Of a DNA stretch of 64,000 nucleotides, positions 8,281 to 16,865 are shown piece by piece (positions within the stretch are counted from its first letter, which is position 1; each line of letters starts with the position of its first letter). A model generated the notes under the pieces. It saw only the letters and a list, made by a program, of their open reading frames with translations, did no database searches and was not told the origin of the DNA. The stretch covers positions 52,888 to 116,887 of the forward strand of contig JAGCWY010000098.1 in the NCBI GenBank assembly GCA_017961625.1, in the 5' to 3' direction. Source of the DNA: Ruminococcus sp. (GTDB taxonomy: Bacteria > Bacillota > Clostridia > Oscillospirales > Ruminococcaceae). Both the position numbers and the translations under genes were made by a program.

Positions 8281-9672
8281 ATGCTAACCGGTACACCCTT
8301 TATACCCGAGACAATCACCGTACATTTGGGTTTCCCGGATTCTCCAGCGCCCGATGTTGAGGTAGACTTTCCGTCCTACGTAAAGAATGTGGCTTCCAGC
8401 GAGATATACCCCACATGGAACGTGAGTGCTCTCAGGGCTAATATATATGCTATAGTATCCTTTGCCCTAAACCGTATTTATACCGAGTGGTATCGGTCAA
8501 GGGGCTATAACTTTGATATAACCGCGACTACACAGTATGATCAAAAGTTCATAAACGGCAGGGAGTATTTCGAGAATATCAGTTATCTCGTTGACGACTT
8601 GTTTAACGATTACGTGAGGAGAAAGGGAAGCATCGAGCCCTTGTTCACTGCCTTCTGCAACGGTACTACCTCCACTTGTAACGGGCTTTCACAATGGGGG
8701 ACTCAGGCTCTTGCGGAGAGGGGGTACGATTCCTTTGAGATACTGAAATATTACTATGGCGATGACATAGAGATAGTCAGCGACGCTCCAGTTAAAACAG
8801 CCATGCCCTCCTATCCAGGGGCAGAGCTGAGAAATGGCTCATTTGGAAACGATGTTAAGTTCGTACAGGTATGGCTGAACCGAATATCTGGAAACTTTCC
8901 TGCGATACCGAAGATACCAGCTGCAGACGGCATATTTGATACTCCTACTGAAGCGGCTGTGAAGAAGTTTCAGCAGGTGTTCGGACTGGAGGAGACTGGA
9001 GCAGTTGATACAGCCACGTGGTACAGGATAACATACATTTATACCAGCGTCAAGCACCTTGCAGAGCTGGACTCCGAAGGAGTACACTTTGAGGAGATAA
9101 TGCCCCGCTTCACTGAGGATCTTAGTATAGGTATGCAGTCTATAGAGGTTAGTATCCTGCAATATTACCTTTCAGTAATAGGTGCTTACTACGAGGCAGT
9201 CATACCTGTGGAGGTGACAGGATATTTCGGCGAACAGACTGAGCGCTCACTCAAATCATTCCAGCGAGTATTTGGGCTGCCACAGACAGGGATCGCTGAC
9301 AGAGCTACACGTAATGACCTTTACCGTGCCTACCAGGGCATAGTCGAGAGTGTGCCGCCTAAATATACTTACGTTGCGATATATCCGGGAACAGTTCTCA
9401 GAGAGGGAGCCAGTGGCGATTCTGTGAAAATAATACAGCAGTATCTGACCTATATAAACAGGAGCTATACGAATATACCAGCTGTCAGTGAAACAGGCTA
9501 TTTCGGACCTCTTACAAAACAGTCCGTGATGGCTTTTCAACGCCAGTTCGACATTGATCCCTCGGGTATAGTTGGAGCTGTTACATGGGATAAGATAGCA
9601 GAAGTGTATTCAGACCTCCGCTATGGCTTCGACAAGCGTCCCTATCAGAATCCTGGCTATACCATCAAGTAA
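8281..9672 (+). CDS. SpoIID-like protein with three peptidoglycan-binding domains
   Basis: The N-terminal 165 residues resemble the SpoIID/LytB amidase-enhancer fold, with the tell-tale stretch G-L-S-Q-W-G-T-Q-A-L-A-E-R-G followed by E-I-L-K-Y-Y-Y-G-D. Three PG_binding_1 repeats follow (about 175-255, 280-360 and 365-455), each with a G-x-F/Y-G/D-x-x-T core and an A-V/S-x-x-F-Q segment ending in T-W or T-R. No signal peptide is visible at the chosen ATG, so export is unexplained unless it is non-classical or spore-associated. SpoIID proteins act on peptidoglycan during engulfment. It is followed 220 bp later by a two-repeat peptidoglycan-binding protein. Confidence 0.8.
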   Translation: MLTGTPFIPETITVHLGFPDSPAPDVEVDFPSYVKNVASSEIYPTWNVSALRANIYAIVSFALNRIYTEWYRSRGYNFDITATTQYDQKFINGREYFENISYLVDDLFNDYVRRKGSIEPLFTAFCNGTTSTCNGLSQWGTQALAERGYDSFEILKYYYGDDIEIVSDAPVKTAMPSYPGAELRNGSFGNDVKFVQVWLNRISGNFPAIPKIPAADGIFDTPTEAAVKKFQQVFGLEETGAVDTATWYRITYIYTSVKHLAELDSEGVHFEEIMPRFTEDLSIGMQSIEVSILQYYLSVIGAYYEAVIPVEVTGYFGEQTERSLKSFQRVFGLPQTGIADRATRNDLYRAYQGIVESVPPKYTYVAIYPGTVLREGASGDSVKIIQQYLTYINRSYTNIPAVSETGYFGPLTKQSVMAFQRQFDIDPSGIVGAVTWDKIAEVYSDLRYGFDKRPYQNPGYTIK

Positions 9673-9891
9673 CTGATATTGATATTCATTTTGAAAAGTT
9701 CTTCTATAAGGAGCTGGAATGAGCACTTATTAAACGTAATCAAAAGCCGTTAAATATAAACAAGATACACCCAAAGTGGGGTATTTGCCAGGATTAAAAG
9801 TATTGCTCACAGGAACTGAGTGCATGGCGTGTTACGCTTTTGCCTGACAAAATATGAGTACTGAGTTTGAATTTGAACGGAGCTGATACTA

Positions 9892-10398
9892 TTGCCATAT
9901 ACAGATGAACAGAAAAAGGAACATATACGGGAGCTTCAGACTTATCTCTACGGGATATCCCTGTTTGATAAGAGAATACCACAAGTGCTTCCTGACGGAG
10001 TATACGACAAATACACTGAACAGGCTGTTGAAGCCTTTCAGCGAGCCTACGGACTTCCTGAAACAGGTGAGACCGATACTGCCACATGGGACAGGATAAC
10101 AGCGATATATCGTGATTATCTTGAAAAGACGCCAGCAGCTTATCATGTCTTTCCGTCGAGGAGCTTCACGGTATGCGAGGGCGACAGCGGCGAGCTAGTA
10201 TATATAATTCAGGCTATGCTGTGGAAGGCTGCAGGACGTTTTGACAATATGCCTAGAGTGAAGGTCAGCGGTGAGTTTGACGGTGGGACGGCAAAGGCAG
10301 TTAGCTTTTTTCGGAGTTGCTGTGGCCTATCGGACGAAAGTTCGGTGGACTGTCTTACATGGAATATGCTGGTACGTTTCCTTGAACAGAGAGTTTAG
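9892..10398 (+). CDS. Small protein with two peptidoglycan-binding domains
   Basis: This 168-residue protein starts at a TTG with ggag 9 nt upstream; no ATG fits. Two PG_binding_1 modules fill it: the first (1-75) has the full D-G-V-Y-D-K-Y-T-E-Q-A-V-E-A-F-Q core and T-W-D, while the second (90-165) is looser, with F-F-R-S in place of F-Q-R. It has no signal peptide and no catalytic domain. It lies 220 bp after the SpoIID-like gene; that gap holds two tiny start-stop frames (9719 and 9853) but no gene. It may act with the neighbouring genes at the cell wall or spore cortex (inference). Confidence 0.78.
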   Translation: MPYTDEQKKEHIRELQTYLYGISLFDKRIPQVLPDGVYDKYTEQAVEAFQRAYGLPETGETDTATWDRITAIYRDYLEKTPAAYHVFPSRSFTVCEGDSGELVYIIQAMLWKAAGRFDNMPRVKVSGEFDGGTAKAVSFFRSCCGLSDESSVDCLTWNMLVRFLEQRV

Positions 10399-10497
10399 CA
10401 TTAGAATTAATAGAAGATTCTAATAACAAATGATTAAATAAAGCTAGCTGAAAAGTCCACCTAAAGGTGAATATTTGTTGATGTTATACTTAATGTG

Positions 10498-10526
10498 TTG
10501 ACAATTTGTGAAAGATGTTATATTAT
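10498..10526 (+). promoter_or_regulatory. Promoter for the small Cys-rich peptide gene
   Basis: TTGACA (10498-10503) is followed after 17 bp by TATTAT (10521-10526). The transcript has a leader of about 130 nt that contains the small hairpin aagacc/ggtctt (10622-10637). Confidence 0.65.
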
Positions 10527-10664
10527 ATATTCATAACTCACTTAGGCGACATCAATAATATATACACGCAGAAACGGATAACAGCATACGAAAGATCAAA
10601 CTATTTCATCATCACACCAATAAGACCGCAAGGTCTTAAATCTAAAGTAAAGGAAGTAAAAATT

Positions 10665-10895
10665 ATGAAAAAAGCAATCAAAAGAATCTCGGCAATCGCA
10701 ATGGCACTCACTCTTCTCAGCACAGGAGCAGCAGCTACAAAGTCAATAGCACCACAGGCTGCAAAACCAATGACAGCACAAGCTATCTGTCAATATCATC
10801 ATGGTACTTACGTACAGGGATATTATATCAATAATAGGTACTGGGACTCAAAAACCAAGTGCTGGCGTTGCAAATGCTGTAACCAGCCTGTATGA
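10665..10895 (+). CDS. Small secreted Cys-rich peptide
   Basis: The ATG at 10665 is chosen over the frame's first ATG at 10515 because aaagga (10649-10654) precedes it and translation from it gives a textbook signal peptide: M-K-K, a hydrophobic core and an A-Q-A cleavage site near residue 40. The mature part would be about 36 residues with Cys at one end and a dense C-W-R-C-K-C-C near the other, rich in Tyr, His and Asn. No family is recognised. A disulfide-bonded toxin or bacteriocin, a metal-binding peptide or a signalling peptide are all possible. It has its own promoter and terminator and no processing or export gene beside it. Confidence 0.65.
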   Translation: MKKAIKRISAIAMALTLLSTGAAATKSIAPQAAKPMTAQAICQYHHGTYVQGYYINNRYWDSKTKCWRCKCCNQPV

Positions 10896-10923
10896 AATTG
10901 ACTATTTTGTACTGTAAATATTC

Positions 10924-10954
10924 AAAGCTCTTCTCAGTTCGAGGGGAGCTTTTT
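10924..10954 (+). terminator. Terminator after the Cys-rich peptide gene
   Basis: The arms aaagctcttctc and gaggggagcttt pair over 12 bp with two G-U pairs, around the loop agttc, and are followed by seven T. Confidence 0.85.
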
Positions 10955-11060
10955 TTGTCCGGATAAAGAATAAGTCTACAGCTATGTTATCTGTCATTCA
11001 TAATGTTTAGATACACTAGATATTATTTATGTATAAGTTTAGATAAGTGCCGAAAATGGC

Positions 11061-11089
11061 TTGACAAAAGATTATTTAAGTGATATAAT
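11061..11089 (+). promoter_or_regulatory. Perfect promoter ahead of a structured leader
   Basis: TTGACA (11061-11066) and TATAAT (11084-11089) are spaced by 17 bp. Transcription would begin near 11096, immediately before a strong hairpin. Confidence 0.85.
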
Positions 11090-11103
11090 AGCTACATGAA
11101 CTC

Positions 11104-11165
11104 ACGTAGAGGTCACACGACCTCTACGTCTGGAGCAAAAACATTTATGACAGACCTAGGTCTGT
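11104..11165 (+). promoter_or_regulatory. Leader hairpin and 16-bp perfect palindrome
   Basis: An 11-bp perfect stem (11104-11114 with 11119-11129, loop ACAC) stands at the start of the transcript. Twenty bases on lies the 16-bp perfect palindrome ACAGACCTAGGTCTGT (11150-11165). Neither is followed by a T run, so they are not simple terminators. They may be an operator and an RNA-stability element, or the body of a small RNA. Confidence 0.5.
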
Positions 11166-11226
11166 TCTGATTTATAGATTCATATACGGTAAATTCATAA
11201 TTTTTAAAGACAGGATAAGATGATTA

Positions 11227-11544
11227 ATGAGCAAATTTTGGGAAGTCCTTGAAGATTTATATGATGATTATTTGGATAAGCGTGAAAAGTTGAATGAACG
11301 AAGAAAAAAATATTGGAAATATCAAAGTATTGTAATTTTGTTAGCCTTAGCTTCAATATTTGGGGGTATTGACCTTATTCCCACTGCTTTGATTATCACT
11401 GTGATCATTATTATTGTTATTCGTATAAAAAAGTATTTAAACTTCGAAAACGAATATAATGACGACGAAAAAAATGATTACAATGACTCCAAATATGAGG
11501 ACGACTATATTGAATACAGGAAGTATGACGACAGACTGAGATAA
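11227..11544 (+). CDS. Small two-helix membrane protein with charged tail
   Basis: The 105-residue protein has a charged coiled N-terminus (1-32), two adjacent hydrophobic segments (about 33-67) with a G-G-I-D turn between them, and a C-terminal tail very rich in Asp, Glu, Tyr and Asn. No family is recognised. The ribosome site is weak (agga about 11 nt upstream). It is read from a perfect promoter through a structured 130-nt leader and ends at a strong terminator, so it is a single-gene unit. The unusual leader is the main reason to think it is regulated. Confidence 0.6.
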   Translation: MSKFWEVLEDLYDDYLDKREKLNERRKKYWKYQSIVILLALASIFGGIDLIPTALIITVIIIIVIRIKKYLNFENEYNDDEKNDYNDSKYEDDYIEYRKYDDRLR

Positions 11545-11551
11545 AAACTAT

Positions 11552-11607
11552 TAGCCTTTAGCTCTAAGCCATTAAAATTAAATGGTTAAGGGATAAAGGC
11601 TTTTTAT
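11552..11607 (+). terminator. Terminator after the small membrane protein gene
   Basis: A long imperfect stem (tagccttta... with ...ataaaggct) is followed by TTTTTATTT. It is directly followed by the gltX promoter. Confidence 0.8.
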
Positions 11608-11636
11608 TTGACTTTGCATCGGGAATGTGATATAAT
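11608..11636 (+). promoter_or_regulatory. gltX promoter
   Basis: TTGACT (11608-11613) and TATAAT (11631-11636) are spaced by 17 bp, 54 nt ahead of the preferred gltX start. Confidence 0.8.
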
Positions 11637-11690
11637 AAATTAAATGTGTCTGTCAGCAGACAGGCTTAGATAATGCAAAGGATTGATATT

Positions 11691-13325
11691 ATGGATTATA
11701 AAGCACTTGCAGATTACCTCTTTCCCGATGTTAAGGCAACTCCTGAGGATATTGAGGCACGTTTCCCCGAAAGAAAGCTACCGGCTGGAGCAAATGTCAC
11801 ACGTATAGGCCCCAGTCCTACAGGATTCGTACACCTTGGCAATCTCTACAATGCCATTATCGGCGAGCGTATAGCTCACCAGTCGCAGGGTGTTTTCTAC
11901 TTGAGAATTGAGGACACCGACAATAAGCGCGAGGTTGAGGGAGCTGTTGAGACAGTCATAAACGCAATGGACTATTTTGGCGTTCACTTCGACGAGGGTG
12001 CCACTGCAGAGGGGGACAGCGGCAGCTATGGTCCCTACCGCCAGCGACAGCGTAAGGACATCTATCACGTATTCGCAAAACTTCTCACTGAAAGAGGACT
12101 TGCTTATCCATGCTTCATGACAGCTGAGGAGATAGAGGCAGTTCGTGAGCAGCAGACCGCCAATAAGGAAAATCCTGGAGTTTACAGTAAGTATGCTAAG
12201 TGCCGAGACCTCAGTCTTGATGATATAAAGGCAAAAATCGAAGCAGGTATGGAGTGGGTACTCCGTTTCAGAGGTCAGGAGACCAATGAAACTATCGCCG
12301 TAGAGGATGCTATTCGTGGTAAGCTTGAAATGCCAAGAAACAATATGGATTTTGTTTTGCTTAAGAGCGACGGCATCCCTACATATCACTTTGCTCATGT
12401 AATAGATGACCACTTTATGCGCTCTACCCATGTTATACGTGGAGAGGAGTGGATATCCTCACTGCCAATGCATGTAGAACTTTTCAATACTCTCGGATGG
12501 AAGCAGCCAATATACTGCCATACCGCTACACTTATGAAAATGGATGGTGAGAGTAAGAGAAAGCTCTCCAAGAGAAAGGATCCTGAGCTTGCACTGGCTT
12601 ACTACCAGCAGGAAGGTATAAGCAAGGACGCTGTATGGGAGTTCCTTCTCACCCTTCTTAATTCCAACTATGAGGAGTGGCGCATTGCTAATCCGGAGTC
12701 AGACTATCACGAGTTCCCCTACACACTGGAAAAGATGTCGGTGTCAGGAGCACTCGTTGACCTCGATAAAATGAGGGATATATCCAAGAACGTAATATGT
12801 CGCATGACCGCAGAGCAGGTTCGTGACGGCTGGCTGGAATGGTGCAACGAGTACAACAAGGACTTCGCAGAGCTGATAAACAAGTATCCGGAGAGGACGC
12901 TTGCAGCCCTCAATGTTGGCAGAGGCGGCGAGAAGCCGAGACGTGACATTGAAACCTGGAAACAGGCTTGTGACTTCATGAGCTTCTATTACGATGAAAC
13001 CTTCAAGGTTACTGACAATATGCCGGATGAGTGTGACGATGCTACAGTAAAGGACTTCTTCGGAAGGTATCTTTCAACTTATGATCATAATGACGATTCT
13101 GCGGAATGGTTCACCAAGGTTAAGACTATAACAGAAGAAATGGGATTTGCTGTAAAGCCAAAGGACTACAAGAAGAATCCCGAACAGTTCAGGGGAAGCA
13201 TAGTACATATAACAAATATGCTCCGTATAGCCCTTACTGGACACGCTAACGCTCCTGATATCTGGGAAGTTAGCCACGTTCTCGGCGAGGAGATCACACG
13301 CAGAAGGCTTCAGGCTTTTTCTTAA
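11691..13325 (+). CDS. gltX: Glutamyl-tRNA synthetase
   Basis: This class I aminoacyl-tRNA synthetase charges tRNA-Glu (and in many Firmicutes also tRNA-Gln) in the cytosol. The HIGH region is G-P-S-P-T-G-F-V-H-L-G-N-L and the KMSKS loop is K-L-S-K-R. L-R-I-E-D-T-D is the usual catalytic-core stretch. The start at 11691 is preferred over 11673 because aaagga (11677-11682) lies 8 nt before it. At 544 residues it is longer than the typical 470-490, a form seen in clostridia. The gene has its own promoter, and metG follows after 206 bp without a clear terminator between. Confidence 0.95.
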   Translation: MDYKALADYLFPDVKATPEDIEARFPERKLPAGANVTRIGPSPTGFVHLGNLYNAIIGERIAHQSQGVFYLRIEDTDNKREVEGAVETVINAMDYFGVHFDEGATAEGDSGSYGPYRQRQRKDIYHVFAKLLTERGLAYPCFMTAEEIEAVREQQTANKENPGVYSKYAKCRDLSLDDIKAKIEAGMEWVLRFRGQETNETIAVEDAIRGKLEMPRNNMDFVLLKSDGIPTYHFAHVIDDHFMRSTHVIRGEEWISSLPMHVELFNTLGWKQPIYCHTATLMKMDGESKRKLSKRKDPELALAYYQQEGISKDAVWEFLLTLLNSNYEEWRIANPESDYHEFPYTLEKMSVSGALVDLDKMRDISKNVICRMTAEQVRDGWLEWCNEYNKDFAELINKYPERTLAALNVGRGGEKPRRDIETWKQACDFMSFYYDETFKVTDNMPDECDDATVKDFFGRYLSTYDHNDDSAEWFTKVKTITEEMGFAVKPKDYKKNPEQFRGSIVHITNMLRIALTGHANAPDIWEVSHVLGEEITRRRLQAFS

Positions 13326-13531
13326 TGCGTAATTGTTGGAGATGCTTTGTTAATTCATAATTATAGTGGCTAACATTGTTTGACCGTAAGCCACGATGAA
13401 ATTAAAATGAATGTACTGTACGACCATTGGTCGTCCGTGTCTAACGCAAGAATTATAAATGACATTGCAGGGAACGGCGTCCTCGACGTCCCACCCGAAA
13501 TATAAACGAAAAATGTTAAGAGGAAAATAAG
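13326..13531 (+). other. Structured gltX-metG intergenic region
   Basis: No gene fits here. Three hairpins can be drawn: gtggct/agccac (13366-13371 with 13389-13394), acgacc-att-ggtcgt (13420-13434), and a bulged ggga...tccc with inner cgtc-ctc-gacg (13470-13492). No T-box consensus and no terminator T run are seen. They may be processing sites or a metG leader. Confidence 0.4.
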
Positions 13532-15541
13532 ATGTCAGACAATAAAGAAAAGAAAAATTTTGAGATACCCCGTCCTGTGTTTCCGAAGAGAGCGGTAGTT
13601 ACAGGCGGTATGCCCTACGGTAACAAGGAGCTGCACTTCGGTCACGTTGGCGGTATGCTGGTATTTGCGGATACTTATGCCCGCTTCCTGAGGGACCGTA
13701 TCGGCAAGGAGAACGTTATATTTGTCAGCGGTACGGACTGCTACGGCTCTCCTATCGCAGAGGGCTGGAGAGTTAAGGTCAAGAATGGCGACTTTGAGGG
13801 CTCACTTGAGGACTTCGTACAGAAAAACCACAACAAGCAGAAGGAGACCCTTGCCGCTTACGGTATAGCTCCGAACCTTTTTGCCGCTTCCGGACTCGGA
13901 CGTTCCAAGGAGATACACGCCTCGGTCACAGACCGCTTCATAAGCTCCCTTCATAAAAAGGGACAGCTGAACCAGATAACGACCATGCAGTTCTTTGACG
14001 AGAAGGCTGGAGTTTTCCTCAACGGCAGACAGGTCATAGGAAAATGCCCTGTAGACGGATGTACTTCTGAAAAGGGATATGCCGATGAGTGCGACATGGG
14101 TCATCAGTATATGCCTGAGAACCTTATAAATCCTGTAAGTACCCTTACAGGTGAGACTCCCACCATGAAGCCTGTTACAAACTGGTACTTCAAGCTCCGC
14201 GACTACGAGCAGCTCATGAAGGACTGGGTGGAGGAACTGAAAAAGCGCAAGGATATCCGTCCTGTTGTATGGAAGACCATAGACGAGTTCCTCAAGAACC
14301 CTGTTATATATATAAAGCGCGAGTTCGAGGAAAAGTACATGGAGCTGAAAGACTCCATGCCCGAACATAATTACATAGAGGAGCCTAAAAAGCCCTCGTT
14401 TACAATAGAGTTCAGCAAGCTCTCTGACTGCGATGAAGCCTGCCGCATACTCACTCAGAACGGTATACGCTACAGAACAGGAAAGACTCTCGTACCATTT
14501 CGCCTTACCGGCAATATTGAGTGGGGAGTACCTGCACCTGTCATGGACGGCGTTGAAGGACTTACCGTATGGGTATGGCCTGAGTCGCTGTGGGCTCCTA
14601 TCTCCTTTACTGAGACCTATCTTGAATCTATCGGTCATGATAAGGAGGAGTGGAGGGATTACTGGTGCAGTAAGGATGCAACAGTATACCAGTTCATAGG
14701 TCAGGACAATATCTACTTCTACGGTATCGCAGAGCCTGCAATGTGGATGGCACAGCAGGAGAGCGATACAAAGACCGCTTCACCTTCTGACGGAGAGTTA
14801 CAGCTCCCAGTTATCGTGGCAAATCATCATATACTCTTCCTTGACAAGAAGGCTTCAAGCTCAGGCGCTGTAAAGCCGCCTATGGCGGACGACCTCCTGA
14901 ACCACTATACTCCTGAGCAGCTCCGTATGCACTGGCTGGGCCTCGGTCTCGGACAGCGTTCCGTAAGCTTTATGCCTAAGCCATATAATCCTGATGCAAA
15001 GCCGGAGGACGCGGATCCTGTAGTAAAGGATGGTCTGCTCCTTTCAAATGTTTATAACCGTATGATACGTACTGCTTTCTATACAGCTCAGAAGGAACTT
15101 GACTGCATTATGCCGGATAACGCTCCTGAGGAGAAGTTCGTAGAGGACGCAAAGAAGGCTGTTCTCGAATTTGAGAGACATATGTCCAAGTTTGCATTCC
15201 ACCAGTGTACTTACGTACTTGACAGCTACATCAGAAATGGCAGCAAGTACATGGCAAAGGCGCTCAACGGCGAGTATCCCGACAAGGAGGCTTTAAAGCA
15301 GGCTCTAGCGAACCTCTTCTACATGGTAAGGATAGCAGGCGTGCTCCTGCACCCAATGGCTCCATTCGGAACAGAGAAGCTCCGCGAGTATCTTGATGTT
15401 GATGACAGGATATGGTCGTGGGATACTATCCTCGAACCTCTTAACTACTTCACAGGAGAGAACCACAAACTGAAATTCCTGCCGCCTAGAACGGACTTCT
15501 TTACCCGTCATGAGAGCCAGTTTGTTTCTGCCGAAGAGTAA
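13532..15541 (+). CDS. metG: Methionyl-tRNA synthetase-like class I tRNA ligase
   Basis: The 669-residue protein starts 10 nt after agagga. It has the MetRS N-terminal motif V-V-T-G-G-M-P-Y-G-N-K-E-L-H-F-G-H-V-G-G (HIGH box as H-F-G-H), G-T-D-C-Y-G-S-P-I, a zinc-knuckle-like C-P-V-D-G-C with further Cys, and G-Q-D-N-I-Y-F-Y-G. The expected KMSKS loop reads K-A-S-S-S after L-D-K, so the second Lys is missing. The C-terminal part is the helical anticodon-binding bundle. It is probably read together with gltX. Family assignment is firm; whether it is the cell's only MetRS is not known. Confidence 0.88.
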   Translation: MSDNKEKKNFEIPRPVFPKRAVVTGGMPYGNKELHFGHVGGMLVFADTYARFLRDRIGKENVIFVSGTDCYGSPIAEGWRVKVKNGDFEGSLEDFVQKNHNKQKETLAAYGIAPNLFAASGLGRSKEIHASVTDRFISSLHKKGQLNQITTMQFFDEKAGVFLNGRQVIGKCPVDGCTSEKGYADECDMGHQYMPENLINPVSTLTGETPTMKPVTNWYFKLRDYEQLMKDWVEELKKRKDIRPVVWKTIDEFLKNPVIYIKREFEEKYMELKDSMPEHNYIEEPKKPSFTIEFSKLSDCDEACRILTQNGIRYRTGKTLVPFRLTGNIEWGVPAPVMDGVEGLTVWVWPESLWAPISFTETYLESIGHDKEEWRDYWCSKDATVYQFIGQDNIYFYGIAEPAMWMAQQESDTKTASPSDGELQLPVIVANHHILFLDKKASSSGAVKPPMADDLLNHYTPEQLRMHWLGLGLGQRSVSFMPKPYNPDAKPEDADPVVKDGLLLSNVYNRMIRTAFYTAQKELDCIMPDNAPEEKFVEDAKKAVLEFERHMSKFAFHQCTYVLDSYIRNGSKYMAKALNGEYPDKEALKQALANLFYMVRIAGVLLHPMAPFGTEKLREYLDVDDRIWSWDTILEPLNYFTGENHKLKFLPPRTDFFTRHESQFVSAEE

Positions 15542-15562
15542 TTTATTTTGGGAGGAGATGCT

Positions 15563-15835
15563 GTGAAAAAGAAGGCTAAATCCATCATTTCAGCGATATT
15601 AGTCTGTGTTTTTCTTGTATTGTTTGTGCCTGTACCTACAGGAACATACAAGGACGGCGGCACACGTATTTATACAGCTCTCACTTATAAAATAGTCAGG
15701 TGGAGTGTGCTTATGGACAGCGCACTGTACAAAAAGACCTTTGTTTTTCTGCTTCCGGATAATTTCAAGACCTATGAGGAATTATGGGAGATAGAAAAGG
15801 CAGAAAAATGGGATGAATACAAGGTCACATATTAA
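15563..15835 (+). CDS. Small exported or anchored protein of unknown function
   Basis: The GTG at 15563 is chosen because ggaggag (15551-15557) lies 5 nt before it; the frame also extends to a TTG at 15548 that overlaps this site. The 90-residue product starts M-K-K-K-A-K followed by a hydrophobic segment (8-25), then Y-K-D-G-G-T-R-I-Y-T-A-L-T-Y-K-I-V, a phrase I recognise from small clostridial proteins of unknown role. It lies 21 bp after metG and 56 bp before the cysteine-synthase-like gene, so it may share their transcript. Confidence 0.7.
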   Translation: MKKKAKSIISAILVCVFLVLFVPVPTGTYKDGGTRIYTALTYKIVRWSVLMDSALYKKTFVFLLPDNFKTYEELWEIEKAEKWDEYKVTY

Positions 15836-15891
15836 TTTAGTAAATGATGACTGATCCTACAGATAACAAAAAATGGAAGTGTTAATGACCA

Positions 15892-16821
15892 ATGATATAT
15901 AACAACGTTCTAGAGGCTATCGGACATACTCCGATGATAAAGCTGAATCGAATGAACAAAAAGGGAAACGCTGACGTCCTCGTAAAGTTTGAGGGACTCA
16001 ACGTAGGCGGTTCCATAAAGACCCGTACGGCATACAATATGATACGTCATGCCGAAATGGAAGGTAAGATACATGAGGGAACGGTGATTGTAGAGCCTAC
16101 AAGCGGCAATCAGGGCATAGGTCTTGCCCTTGTTGGTGCTGTTAAGGGATACAGAACTATAATAATAATGCCCGATTCCGTCAGCGAGGAGCGCCGAAAG
16201 CTCGTTAATCACTATGGAGCCGAGGTAATGCTGATACATGACGACGGTGATATAGGTAAATGTATTCAGGAGTGTCTTGATACTGCTCTGAAAATGGCAG
16301 AGGAGGACGAAAATGTATTTGTTCCCCAGCAGTTCGCAAATGTGAACAATATAGGAGCCCACAAGTACCATACAGCTCTGGAGATACTGGAGCAGACAGC
16401 AGTGAAGATAGACGGATTCTGTTCCGGTATAGGTACAGGAGGTACGATTACGGGTATCGGCGAAGCCCTTAAGGCTCAGTATCCTGATATGATAATATGG
16501 GCTGTGGAGCCGGAGAATGCTGCCATACTGGCAGGAGGAGACATAGGAACTCACCTGCAAATGGGCATTGGTGACGGAATAATACCGGATATACTCAATC
16601 AAAACATTTACGACGATATTTACATAGTGTCCGACGAGGAGGCTATACAGACCGCAAAGGACCTTGCTTCAAAGGAGGGAATAATGTGCGGTATATCTAG
16701 CGGCACAAACGTGGCAGCCGCCCTTAAGCTAGCAGAAAAGCTGGGAGAGGGCAAGACTGTTGTCACTATACTCCCCGATACTGCGGAGAGATACTTCTCA
16801 ACACCGCTTTTTGACGAATGA
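15892..16821 (+). CDS. cysK: Cysteine synthase-family PLP enzyme
   Basis: The 309-residue protein is a fold-type II PLP enzyme of the O-acetylserine sulfhydrylase family, which makes cysteine from O-acetylserine and sulfide. The PLP lysine lies in N-V-G-G-S-I-K-T-R, the substrate loop is E-P-T-S-G-N-Q-G-I-G, and the phosphate loop is G-I-G-T-G-G-T-I-T-G. Two places differ from classical CysK: K-T-R replaces K-D-R, and the H-x-x-T-T-G-P-E-I segment reads H-K-Y-H-T-A-L-E-I. A related activity (for example on another O-activated serine) cannot be excluded. The ribosome site is weak and no T-box is seen upstream. Confidence 0.85.
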   Translation: MIYNNVLEAIGHTPMIKLNRMNKKGNADVLVKFEGLNVGGSIKTRTAYNMIRHAEMEGKIHEGTVIVEPTSGNQGIGLALVGAVKGYRTIIIMPDSVSEERRKLVNHYGAEVMLIHDDGDIGKCIQECLDTALKMAEEDENVFVPQQFANVNNIGAHKYHTALEILEQTAVKIDGFCSGIGTGGTITGIGEALKAQYPDMIIWAVEPENAAILAGGDIGTHLQMGIGDGIIPDILNQNIYDDIYIVSDEEAIQTAKDLASKEGIMCGISSGTNVAAALKLAEKLGEGKTVVTILPDTAERYFSTPLFDE

Positions 16822-16865
16822 TCCAAACGCCGCAAGGCGATATTTATAAAGGAGGTATATTTATC

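Noticed and set aside
9719..9891. Tiny start-stop frames (M-S-T-Y at 9719; ten codons at 9853) between the two peptidoglycan-binding genes
   Set aside because: They are too short and the translations have no pattern; the ribosome-like site at the first may be chance.
11778..12431. 217-codon minus-strand frame inside gltX
   Set aside because: It is a shadow of a well-supported essential gene, with no ribosome site.
13326..13531. T-box or other riboswitch ahead of metG
   Set aside because: Hairpins exist, but I found no T-box consensus, no terminator and no known riboswitch core.
13802..14638. 278-codon minus-strand frame inside metG
   Set aside because: It is a shadow frame; the plus strand encodes a clear synthetase.
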